DNA of 32,924 nucleotides from Firmicutes bacterium CAG:534 (lineage in GTDB: Bacteria > Bacillota > Clostridia > Lachnospirales > Lachnospiraceae): contig FR894562.1 of the NCBI GenBank assembly GCA_000436115.1, forward strand, positions 129,184 to 162,107. Reading direction: 5' to 3'. The notes below the pieces were generated by a model that worked only from the letters and a program-made list of their open reading frames with translations, was not told the DNA's origin and made no database searches. Made by a program: the position numbers and the translations under genes. Shown in pieces: positions 8,924-16,575 of the stretch. How positions within the stretch are numbered: the stretch's first letter is position 1; each line of letters starts with the position of its first letter.

Positions 8924-10045
8924 TTGAGCAGCAGAAAAATTCTTTTTCATATTAACAGCCTGGGAAAAGGCGGAGCAGAAAGAGTGGTCAGTCTCCTGGC
9001 AGATTATTTTGCCAAGGAAGGCTATCAGGTCAAGATCATAACCTTGTGGAGAGCGGAAGAAGAATATGAGCTTTCGCCTGCGGTAACCCGGATCAACATG
9101 GAAGAGCTGCAGAGGAAAAGGAAGGGAAGGATCAGCCGGGCAGTGGGAAGGCTTTGGGACTTCAGAATGTGTATCAGAAGGGAAAAACCGGATCTGGTCA
9201 TTTCCTTCTGTAATAAGGCGAATTTCCGCTGTGCTTATGCCATGCTGGGGATGAAGATCCCTTTGCTTGTCTCCGTCCGCAATGATCCGAAGGTTGATTA
9301 TAAACCTTATCCCCTTGCTACAAGGCGGATGGAAAAAAAGGCGAAGGGGTGTGTCTTTCAGACTAGTGAGGCAAAAAACTTCTTTGCATCTGAGCTTCAG
9401 AAGAAATCCAGACTGATCATGAATCCTGTGAATCCTAAATATCTTTCTGAGGATAACAGATGGATGGACAGTCCTGAAAAGTGTCATATGATAACGGTAG
9501 GTCGGTTGTCAGAGCAAAAAAATCAACTGTTATTATTAAGGGCATTTTGTCAAATCATGATTAAATTTCCTAAAGTTCATGTAAAACTTTATGGAACAGA
9601 AAGCAATGCCGGGTATCAGCAGAAGCTGATAGAATACTGCCGGGAAAATCATATGGAGGAAAGAGTACATTTCATGGGAGAAAGTGACAGACTGGAGAAG
9701 GAACTGCAGACCGCAGCCTTGTTTGTCCTTCCTTCTGATTATGAAGGGTTGCCCAATGCGCTGATGGAAGCCATGGCAATGGGACTGCCTGTGATCGCAA
9801 CGGATTGTCCCTGCGGCGGTCCGGCAGAGCTGATCCGGGATGGCTGGTCCGGGATCCTTACTTCGGTGGGAGATGTGGAAAAGCTCTCAAAGGCTATGGA
9901 GAAGCTTCTGACAGAAAGAGGCCTGGCAGCGCAGATGGGGCAGCATGCCAGGGAGATCGGCCGCAAGGCTTCTCCGGAACAGATCTGCAGACAATGGGAA
10001 ACCTATGCAGAGGAGATCATGGCGGGGGAGGTGTCTCATGCCTAA
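8924..10045 (+). CDS. GT4-family glycosyltransferase (paralogue 1 of 2)
   Basis: This is a 373-residue GT-B enzyme starting at TTG 8924, with GAGGAGAG at 8913-8920 as ribosome binding site. The acceptor domain begins HINSLGKGGAERVVSLLADYF. The donor domain has VGRLSEQKNQ and E-x7-E in EGLPNALME, followed by TDCPCGGPAELI. This arrangement resembles GalNAc/GalNAcA-type GT4 transferases, but the sugar is not provable. It is paralogous to the following gene, with a 57-base segment (9779-9835 versus 10881-10937) in which 53 positions agree and every difference is synonymous. A short AT-rich patch (9541-9600, about 28% GC by hand count) lies mid-gene. It overlaps the next gene by eight bases. Confidence 0.88.
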   Translation: MSSRKILFHINSLGKGGAERVVSLLADYFAKEGYQVKIITLWRAEEEYELSPAVTRINMEELQRKRKGRISRAVGRLWDFRMCIRREKPDLVISFCNKANFRCAYAMLGMKIPLLVSVRNDPKVDYKPYPLATRRMEKKAKGCVFQTSEAKNFFASELQKKSRLIMNPVNPKYLSEDNRWMDSPEKCHMITVGRLSEQKNQLLLLRAFCQIMIKFPKVHVKLYGTESNAGYQQKLIEYCRENHMEERVHFMGESDRLEKELQTAALFVLPSDYEGLPNALMEAMAMGLPVIATDCPCGGPAELIRDGWSGILTSVGDVEKLSKAMEKLLTERGLAAQMGQHAREIGRKASPEQICRQWETYAEEIMAGEVSHA

Positions 10046-11129
10046 GAAGGTTGCGTTTTATCTCAGCAGTATGAGAAAAGGCGGAGCGGAGAGAGTCATT
10101 GCCAATTTGACAGAATATTTCTATCATAAAAATTATCAGGTGCTTCTGGTAACAACCCATGTGGCTGAGGAAGAATATCCGGTACCGGAAGGGGTGTGCA
10201 GGAGAATATCGGAACCTGCGCAGGAAGAGCTGGGCGGAGGAAGACTTGGAAATTTGAAGAAAAGGCTCCGGAAGCTTAGAAGTATCTGGAAAGAAGAAAA
10301 ACCGGATGTGATCGTTTCCTTCATTGGAAAAAATAATATGATGGCGATTTTGACCGTCATGGGACTTGGAATTCCGGTAGCGGTTTCCGTAAGGGGAGAG
10401 CCCTCACAGGAGTATTACAGTCCGGTGCTCCGGTTCCTCGCCCGCAGCCTGTTCCATTTGGCAGACGGGGTGATCCTGCAGACACGGCGGTGCATGGAGT
10501 TTTTTCCGAAGTCCATACAAAAGAAGGCTGTTATTTTGAAAAATCCTGTGAATCCTTCCTTTTTTAAACCCAGATATGAAGGGGAAAGAGAAAAAACCAT
10601 TACGGCGGTGGGAAGGATAGATGAAAATAAAAATCATGAACTTCTGATCAGGGCATTTGCGCAGATTGCAGGACAGTTTCCGGAGTACCGGCTTGTAATC
10701 TATGGCGAAGGGGATAAGAGACAGGAACTGTGTAAGCTGTCGGAGGAGCTTGGCCTGAAAAACAGGATCAGTCTTCCGGGAAGCATTGCAGATGTTTCAG
10801 AAGCTATTTACAAAACAAGTGTTTTTGTATTATCCTCCAATACAGAAGGAATGCCAAACACCTTAATAGAAGCCATGATCATGGGACTGCCTGTGATCGC
10901 AACGGACTGTCCCTGCGGTGGTCCGGCGGAACTGATCAGGTCAGGTGAAAATGGAATTTTGACTCCTGTGGGAGATGTAAATGCAATGAAGGATAACTTG
11001 CAATACATGCTAAAAAACTTGCAAAACGCAGAAAAAATGGGAAAACAGGCAAAGATAACAGGTGAGACATACAGACCGGAGCCTGTCCTTAAGGAATGGG
11101 AGAAATACTTGATTTCACTGGGACTTTAA
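10038..11129 (+). CDS. GT4-family glycosyltransferase (paralogue 2 of 2)
   Basis: This is a 363-residue GT-B glycosyltransferase. The start is set at ATG 10038 because it opens directly with the family N-terminus (MPKKVAFYLSSMRKGGAER) and has GGGGGAGG at 10024-10031 upstream; the reading frame stays open further left but that extension is spurious. The donor domain has VGRIDENKNHELL, E-x7-E in EGMPNTLIE, and TDCPCGGPAELI. It is paralogous to the gene at 8924, which it overlaps by eight bases. The second AsnB-like gene follows 18 bases downstream, so a GT4 plus amidotransferase pairing occurs twice in this region. It probably adds a sugar to the lipid-linked intermediate in the cytoplasm; donor unknown. 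Confidence 0.88.
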   Translation: MPKKVAFYLSSMRKGGAERVIANLTEYFYHKNYQVLLVTTHVAEEEYPVPEGVCRRISEPAQEELGGGRLGNLKKRLRKLRSIWKEEKPDVIVSFIGKNNMMAILTVMGLGIPVAVSVRGEPSQEYYSPVLRFLARSLFHLADGVILQTRRCMEFFPKSIQKKAVILKNPVNPSFFKPRYEGEREKTITAVGRIDENKNHELLIRAFAQIAGQFPEYRLVIYGEGDKRQELCKLSEELGLKNRISLPGSIADVSEAIYKTSVFVLSSNTEGMPNTLIEAMIMGLPVIATDCPCGGPAELIRSGENGILTPVGDVNAMKDNLQYMLKNLQNAEKMGKQAKITGETYRPEPVLKEWEKYLISLGL

Positions 11130-11147
11130 GACTTGGAAGGAGAGCAT

Positions 11148-13031
11148 ATGTGCGGAATAGCCGGGTTTTGTAATTTTGCAGGAGATGCAAAAGCCAATAT
11201 TGAAAAAATGAAGGAAAGAATGTACCACAGAGGCCCTGATGCAGGGGGCAGCTATTTCTCAGAAAATGGCCAGGTGGTGTTAGGACACAGGCGGCTTTCC
11301 ATTGTAGATCTTTCTGAAGCCGGCTCGCAGCCCATGACTTCAAAAAGCGGTAGATATGTGATCGCCTATAATGGAGAGATCTATAACTATAAAAAGCTTG
11401 CAGAGCGGCTTCTCTCAGAGGGGAAGGTAACGGCTTTCCGGGGAACCTCCGATACAGAGGTTCTGCTTGAGGCCTTTGAAGCCTATGGAGTGGAGGAAAC
11501 CATAAGGGAATGCAAGGGAATGTTTGCGATTGCCCTTTATGATAAACAGGAAAACAGCCTGACCCTGCTCAGGGACCGCATCGGAGAAAAGCCGTTATAT
11601 TACGGCATGGTAAGCGGCAGCTTTGTGTTTGCCTCTGACATTGGCAGTATTTCTGTTCTGGATGGTTTTCAAAACCCTGTTGATACAAGAGTGCTTGATC
11701 TGTATTTTGTGCATGGCTATATTCCGGCGCCCTATTCCATCTATCAGAACATCTATAAACTGGAACCGGGCACAATATTAAAAATTAAATCACCATTTAA
11801 TAAATGGGAAATGAAAAAATACTGGTCAGTCATGGAAGTTGCCAGAAGGGGACAGGATGATCCCTTTAAGGGTACACGGCAGGAGGCGGCGGATGAGCTG
11901 GAACGCCTGTTAAAGGACGCCATAGCAGGGCAGATGGTTGCAGATGTTCCGGTAGGAGCGTTTTTGTCTGCAGGGATCGACAGCAGTACCGTGGTAGCGC
12001 TTATGCAGTCCCTTCATCAGGGAAAGGTGAAGAGCTTTACCATTGGCATGAAGGAAGAAGGCTATAACGAGGCTGTTTATGCAAAGGAAATCGCGCAGCA
12101 CCTTGGCACGGAGCATACGGAACTTTACATTTCCGAGCTGGATGCCCAGGGGGTCATTCCCAAATTGGGGGAAATGTTTGGAGAGCCTTTTGCAGATTCC
12201 TCCCAGATCCCTACTTATCTTGTAAGCAAAATGACAAGGGAGCATGTAACAGTTTCCTTAAGCGGGGATGCAGGAGATGAGCTGTTCTGCGGTTATACCT
12301 CCTATACCTCTGTGGAGCGGATCTGGAATAAAATGAAGGGGTTTCCCTACTTTGTGAGGAAGCCCTGCAGCGAGCTGGTGCTTCACAGCCCTTTAAAGCG
12401 AAACGAGATCTATAAGGTAAAGGGAAAGCTTCTTGGAGCCAGGGGGCCTGCGGATCTTTACATCTGCTCCAATGAAACGGAGCCTCTTGCAAGAAGGATC
12501 AGCAGATATCATGAAGAGATTCCCTATAAGCACAGTGAATATCCGGAGGGCTTTTTAAAGGAGACCAATCATAATATTATGCTTATGGATATGCTCATGT
12601 ATCATCCCGACGATATTCTGGTCAAGGTAGACAGAACCGCAATGGCGGTTTCCCTGGAAACCAGAGTGCCTATGCTTGATAAGGACGTGGTGGAATTTGC
12701 GTTCCGGCTTCCCATTGAATATGAAAGGGAGGGAAAGACAGGAAAGCTTGTTTTAAGGGATGTGCTTTACCGCTATGTGCCGAAGGAACTGATGGAAAGA
12801 CCCAAGAAGGGATTTGCCATTCCCATCCATAAATGGCTCAGGGAGAGCAGCCTTCGAAAATGGGCGGAGGATCTGATCGAGCCGGGACTGCTCAGGAGAC
12901 AGGGTTTTTTAGATGCTGACATGGTCTGGCAGATCTGGAATGACTATATAAACGGAGGGATCTGGAGGATCCAGATCTGGTATATTCTGATGTTCCAGCA
13001 GTGGCTTTGCGGTCAAAAAGAGGAGAGGTAA
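11148..13031 (+). CDS. asnB: second AsnB-like glutamine amidotransferase
   Basis: This is a 627-residue class II amidotransferase/asparagine-synthetase-like protein. The start is fixed at ATG 11148, since Cys2 (MCGIAGFC) must become the N-terminal nucleophile; AAGGAGAG at 11137-11144 is the ribosome binding site, and the frame's upstream TTG at 11133 would bury the cysteine. The glutaminase domain has MYHRGPDAGG and YNGEIYN. The pyrophosphatase loop is S274-AGIDSS, with alanine where the first copy has glycine; this is tolerated in the family. FADSSQIP and SLSGDAGDELF are present. It is clearly diverged from the copy at 7028, so the two may amidate different sugars or act at different stages. 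A role in amidating uronic acids is inferred from context. Confidence 0.87.
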   Translation: MCGIAGFCNFAGDAKANIEKMKERMYHRGPDAGGSYFSENGQVVLGHRRLSIVDLSEAGSQPMTSKSGRYVIAYNGEIYNYKKLAERLLSEGKVTAFRGTSDTEVLLEAFEAYGVEETIRECKGMFAIALYDKQENSLTLLRDRIGEKPLYYGMVSGSFVFASDIGSISVLDGFQNPVDTRVLDLYFVHGYIPAPYSIYQNIYKLEPGTILKIKSPFNKWEMKKYWSVMEVARRGQDDPFKGTRQEAADELERLLKDAIAGQMVADVPVGAFLSAGIDSSTVVALMQSLHQGKVKSFTIGMKEEGYNEAVYAKEIAQHLGTEHTELYISELDAQGVIPKLGEMFGEPFADSSQIPTYLVSKMTREHVTVSLSGDAGDELFCGYTSYTSVERIWNKMKGFPYFVRKPCSELVLHSPLKRNEIYKVKGKLLGARGPADLYICSNETEPLARRISRYHEEIPYKHSEYPEGFLKETNHNIMLMDMLMYHPDDILVKVDRTAMAVSLETRVPMLDKDVVEFAFRLPIEYEREGKTGKLVLRDVLYRYVPKELMERPKKGFAIPIHKWLRESSLRKWAEDLIEPGLLRRQGFLDADMVWQIWNDYINGGIWRIQIWYILMFQQWLCGQKEER

Positions 13032-13033
13032 CT

Positions 13034-14494
13034 ATGCTGTTTCATTCCTATCTATTTATACTTTTCTTTTTGCCGCTTTTTGTGCTTTGCTATTTCCTGG
13101 CAGGCAGATACAGGGACGGCAGGGCCGCTATTTGGGTGCTGGATCTGTTTTCCCTGTGGTTTCTGGCTTCCCAGGGGCTGGGATCGCTTCTGGTGTTTGC
13201 GGCGTGCATGGCGGCAAACTACGGAATTGCCGGATGGATCACACAGGCGAAAGAGAAGCGGATCCGAAAGCTGATCCTTGTGATCGGTATCGGGCTTAAT
13301 ATCGGAGTGCTGTTTTTCTTTAAGTATACGGTTTTTCTGGTGGAAAATGTAAATGCTGTTTTTGGAAGCTCTATTCCGGTAATGCGGATATTTATGCCGG
13401 TCGGCATCAGCTTTTATACGTTCCAGCATTTGATGTACCTGATAGACAGCTACCAAAAGGGGGATCAGGGGTATTCCCCGCTTCAGTTTGCAACCTATGA
13501 TCTGTTTTTCCCCAAGATGCTCCAGGGGCCGATCACCCGCTGTGAGGAGCTTGCCGTCCCACTTTTTGCAAAGGGCAGAAGGTCTGTAAGCTTTGAAAAT
13601 CTGGGGAAAGGACTTTATGGCTTTTCTCTGGGCCTTGCCAAAAAGGTCTTGCTTGCAGACAATCTGGCAAAGCTTGTAAATGCAGGCTATGCTGATGTGG
13701 CGCAGCTTGGCAGCGCAGATGCGGTAATTGTGATGATCTGCTATTCTCTGCAGATCTACTTTGATTTCAGCGGATACTGCGATATGGCAGAGGGGATCGG
13801 ACGAATGATAGGGATCAGGCTTCCTGTGAATTTCAATTCTCCCTATCAGGCTGTTTCCATTTCTGACTTCTGGGACAGATGGCATATCACCTTGACCCGG
13901 TTTTTTACCAGGTATCTTTATATTCCCCTTGGAGGCAGCAGAAAGGGAAAAGGCAGGACGCTTATAAATATTATGATTGTTTTCTGCATCAGCGGATTAT
14001 GGCATGGAGCAAACTGGACGTTTATTGTATGGGGAGCTTTTAACGGTCTTTGTATGGTTTTTGAGAGGGCAGCCGGAGTGGAAAAGTGGAAGCTGCCCAG
14101 GGCGGTAAGAATGGTCACAGCCTTTATCGTGACTACCTTTGCATGGAGTATTTTCAGGGCCCAATCCCTGTCACAGGCCGTAACCCTGTGGAGCAGGCTC
14201 TTTGCCGGAGGCGGGCGCCTTTGCCAGGGCATTACGGAGACCTTTTATGATATTGTGGAAATGGCAGTGCTGCAAAGGGCGGGAGCAGAACGGCTGCTTT
14301 CGGGATATTCAGATCTTCTTTTGTATGCCGTGGTTTTTGTCCTGGTGCTGGCCTGCTTTGTGATGAAGAATACCGGGGAAAAAGTGGAGGCTATGAAATT
14401 TTCCCTGAAAAAAGCGGTAGTAACGGCAGGATTGTTGCTCTGGGGACTGTTTTCCCTTGCGGAGATCAGCAGTTTTATTTATGTTAATTTTTAA
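13034..14494 (+). CDS. MBOAT-family O-acyltransferase (AlgI/DltB-like)
   Basis: This is a 486-residue polytopic membrane O-acyltransferase. ATG 13034 is used, with AGGAGAGGT at 13021-13029; an upstream in-frame GTG at 13001 lies inside asnB. Family marks are PVGISFYTFQHLMYLID, QGPITR, FDFSGYCDMAEGIG, WDRWHITLTRFFTRYLYIPLGG (H284) and GLWHGANW, with the invariant catalytic histidine H324. Members move acyl groups, usually acetyl, across the membrane onto polysaccharides (AlgI on alginate) or D-alanine onto teichoic acid (DltB). The gene is followed 12 bases later by a membrane-anchored SGNH-like protein, the usual extracytoplasmic partner. The Dlt alternative is unlikely because no dltA or dltC is nearby. 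Confidence 0.9.
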   Translation: MLFHSYLFILFFLPLFVLCYFLAGRYRDGRAAIWVLDLFSLWFLASQGLGSLLVFAACMAANYGIAGWITQAKEKRIRKLILVIGIGLNIGVLFFFKYTVFLVENVNAVFGSSIPVMRIFMPVGISFYTFQHLMYLIDSYQKGDQGYSPLQFATYDLFFPKMLQGPITRCEELAVPLFAKGRRSVSFENLGKGLYGFSLGLAKKVLLADNLAKLVNAGYADVAQLGSADAVIVMICYSLQIYFDFSGYCDMAEGIGRMIGIRLPVNFNSPYQAVSISDFWDRWHITLTRFFTRYLYIPLGGSRKGKGRTLINIMIVFCISGLWHGANWTFIVWGAFNGLCMVFERAAGVEKWKLPRAVRMVTAFIVTTFAWSIFRAQSLSQAVTLWSRLFAGGGRLCQGITETFYDIVEMAVLQRAGAERLLSGYSDLLLYAVVFVLVLACFVMKNTGEKVEAMKFSLKKAVVTAGLLLWGLFSLAEISSFIYVNF

Positions 14495-14506
14495 GGAAGG
14501 ACAGGC

Positions 14507-15580
14507 ATGGAACAAAAAGCAAAAAAATGGTTTGCAGGATGCGTGACTGCGGTGCTGATCTGCCTTGTGGCGGCGGGAGCGCTTATGATCGTGATCGATC
14601 CCTATTTTCATTATCATGGGCCGCTGCCTCAGCTTTCCTACAGATTGTATGAGGAAAGATACGTCAATGATGGGATTTCAAGGCATTTCTCTTATGATGC
14701 CATTATTACAGGAACCTCCATGGCTCAAAATTTTAAAACGACCCAGATGGATGAACTTTTTGGAACCCATGCCGTAAAGGAGCCTTTTTCCGGGGCCGGC
14801 TTTCAGGAGCTTTCAGAAAATCTGGAAAGAGCCCTTAAAAGGAATGAGGAGCTGAAAACAATTCTGGTAGCGGTGGATTATAACGGACTGCTCAGAAGCT
14901 ATGACTGGAAAAAATACGAGGAATATCCCACCTACCTTTATGATGACAATCCGTTTAATGATGTTTCTTATTTGTTTAATAAGTCGATCTGGTATCACGG
15001 AGCATTGTCCAATCTGGTGATGACCCTTCAGAAGGAGGAATCCACTTCCATGGATGCGTATTCCTCCTGGCGCTATGAAACCGGAATAGAACATATCCTT
15101 TATTCTTATTCCAGGGATGATCTGGAACCATTTGAAAATGTAGGGTTTGGCCCTTCGGAAGAGAAGATCGTGGCGGAAACCATTCAGAAAAATTTTGTGG
15201 ATCTGGCAAATGAGTATCCGGACACCCAGTTTTATCTTTTTTATACGCCTTACAGCATTGTTTACTGGGATGCCCTGGATATACAGGGAAACAGGGATCA
15301 GCAGCTTAAGGCCGAAAAGCTGGCTACAGAGATGCTTCTTGCCTGTCCCAATGTAAAGCTATATAATTTTTTTGATCAGTATGAGATTATCTGTAATACA
15401 GACTACTACAACGACAGCTGCCATTACAGTGGCGAGGTCAATGAGATGATCTTAAACTGGATCAAAGAGGACAGAGGACTTCTTACCTGGGACAATTATT
15501 TAGAGCGTCTGGCGGCGGAGGAGGACTTTTACGCAAATTATGATTATGACAGTATCTATGCAGCATTATCTGCAAAGTAA
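14507..15580 (+). CDS. membrane-anchored SGNH/DltD-like protein, O-acylation partner of MBOAT
   Basis: This 357-residue protein has one N-terminal membrane segment (about residues 9-30) and a large outer domain. GTSMAQNF places a candidate nucleophile at S71, and D303-S-C-H306 near the C-terminus gives the DxxH of an SGNH hydrolase/acyltransferase. This layout matches DltD and the AlgJ/AlgX-type partners of MBOAT enzymes. The gene directly follows the MBOAT gene, so the pair probably transfers acetyl groups to the polymer or its lipid-linked precursor outside the membrane. The ribosome binding site is AAGGAAGG at 14493-14500. Overall similarity to any named family is not recognised; the call rests on architecture, motif spacing and context. 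Confidence 0.68.
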   Translation: MEQKAKKWFAGCVTAVLICLVAAGALMIVIDPYFHYHGPLPQLSYRLYEERYVNDGISRHFSYDAIITGTSMAQNFKTTQMDELFGTHAVKEPFSGAGFQELSENLERALKRNEELKTILVAVDYNGLLRSYDWKKYEEYPTYLYDDNPFNDVSYLFNKSIWYHGALSNLVMTLQKEESTSMDAYSSWRYETGIEHILYSYSRDDLEPFENVGFGPSEEKIVAETIQKNFVDLANEYPDTQFYLFYTPYSIVYWDALDIQGNRDQQLKAEKLATEMLLACPNVKLYNFFDQYEIICNTDYYNDSCHYSGEVNEMILNWIKEDRGLLTWDNYLERLAAEEDFYANYDYDSIYAALSAK

Positions 15581-15615
15581 GGTTTGCAGGCTTTTGGAAA
15601 GGCGCGGTAATTAGG

Positions 15616-16575
15616 ATGAACATTATCAGAATGTCCGGGGGACTTGGCAATCAAATGTTTCAATATGCCCTGTACATGAAGCTGACGGCTATGGGCAGGG
15701 AGGTAAAATTTGATGATATCAATGAATACCGGGGAGAAAAGGCATGGCCGATCATGCTTGCCGTATTTGGAATAGAGTACCCCAGAGCCACCTGGGATGA
15801 GATTGTTGCCTTTACAGACGGTTCCATGGATTTCTCCAAAAGACTGAAAAGACTGTTTCGCGGCAGGCATCCCATTGAATATGTGGAGCAGGGATTTTAT
15901 GATCCAAAGGTTCTTTCCTTTGAAAACATGTACCTGAAGGGATCTTTTCAAAGCCAGAGATATTTTGAAGATATTCTGGAAGAGGTGCAGGAAACCTTTC
16001 GGTTCCCGGAGCTGAAGGATATGAACCTTCCAGCTCCTCTTTATGAGACCACAGAAAAGTATCTTCTAAGGATCGAAGGCTGTAATGCCGTAGGGCTTCA
16101 TATGTATCGGGGAGATTCCCGCAGCAATGAAGAACTGTATGACGGGATCTGTACGGAAAAATATTACGAGGGGGCTGTCCGGTTCATTCAGGATAAATGC
16201 CCGGATGCCAAATTCTTTATTTTCAGCAACGAGCCAAAGTGGGTGAAGGGCTGGGTCATATCCCTGATGAAGAGTCAGATCAGGGAGGATATGAGCAGAG
16301 AAGAGATCAGGGCCCTTGAGGATCATTTTGTACTGATAGAAAATAATACCGAATATACCGGATATCTGGATATGTTTCTGATGAGCCGCTGCAGGCATAA
16401 TATTATCAGCAATTCCAGCTTCAGCTGGTGGGCGGCCTTCATCAACGAAAATCCTGATAAGCTTGTAACAGCGCCTTCAAGGTGGGTGAATGGAGTTCCC
16501 AGCGAGGATGTTTATGTGAAGGGTATGACTCTGATTGATGAAAAGGGACGAGTGGAGCGTACAATAAAAGAATGA
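15616..16575 (+). CDS. GT11 family protein (alpha-1,2-fucosyltransferase-like), altered donor motif
   Basis: This is a 319-residue GT11 protein. The N-terminal GGLGNQMFQYALY and the C-terminal SNSSFSWWAAF are typical of alpha-1,2-fucosyltransferases. The central donor motif, normally HxRRGDY, reads H162-MYRGDS, so the first arginine and the final tyrosine are replaced. This may change the donor or weaken activity. It is a tandem paralogue of the following gene, whose motif is intact. The ribosome binding site upstream of ATG 15616 is weak (AAAGGCG at about 15598-15604). The stop overlaps the next start as ATGA (16572-16575). GDP-fucose use is the family norm; no GDP-fucose synthesis genes are in the window. 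Confidence 0.85.
   Translation: MNIIRMSGGLGNQMFQYALYMKLTAMGREVKFDDINEYRGEKAWPIMLAVFGIEYPRATWDEIVAFTDGSMDFSKRLKRLFRGRHPIEYVEQGFYDPKVLSFENMYLKGSFQSQRYFEDILEEVQETFRFPELKDMNLPAPLYETTEKYLLRIEGCNAVGLHMYRGDSRSNEELYDGICTEKYYEGAVRFIQDKCPDAKFFIFSNEPKWVKGWVISLMKSQIREDMSREEIRALEDHFVLIENNTEYTGYLDMFLMSRCRHNIISNSSFSWWAAFINENPDKLVTAPSRWVNGVPSEDVYVKGMTLIDEKGRVERTIKE

Noticed and set aside
8789..9487. 232-codon open frame on the - strand
   Set aside because: It is antisense to the end of asnB and the start of a GT4 gene, has no ribosome binding site of note and no domain; a shadow of + strand coding.
9945..10037. Upstream extension of the second paralogous GT4 gene
   Set aside because: The 31 extra residues are out-of-frame reading of the previous GT4; the family N-terminus begins at ATG 10038.
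4726..11129. Possibility that the GT4 genes form a long direct repeat or a mobile element
   Set aside because: Only adjacent 8924 and 10038 share a notable DNA segment; the others are related at protein level only, and no transposase or terminal inverted repeat was seen.
13001..13033. Upstream GTG start for the MBOAT gene
   Set aside because: It lies within asnB coding sequence without a ribosome binding site; ATG 13034 has AGGAGAGGT directly upstream and starts at the first membrane helix.
13034..15580. Dlt teichoic acid D-alanylation system
   Set aside because: The MBOAT and SGNH-like pair recalls DltB/DltD, but no DltA ligase or DltC carrier is present and the surroundings are polysaccharide genes.
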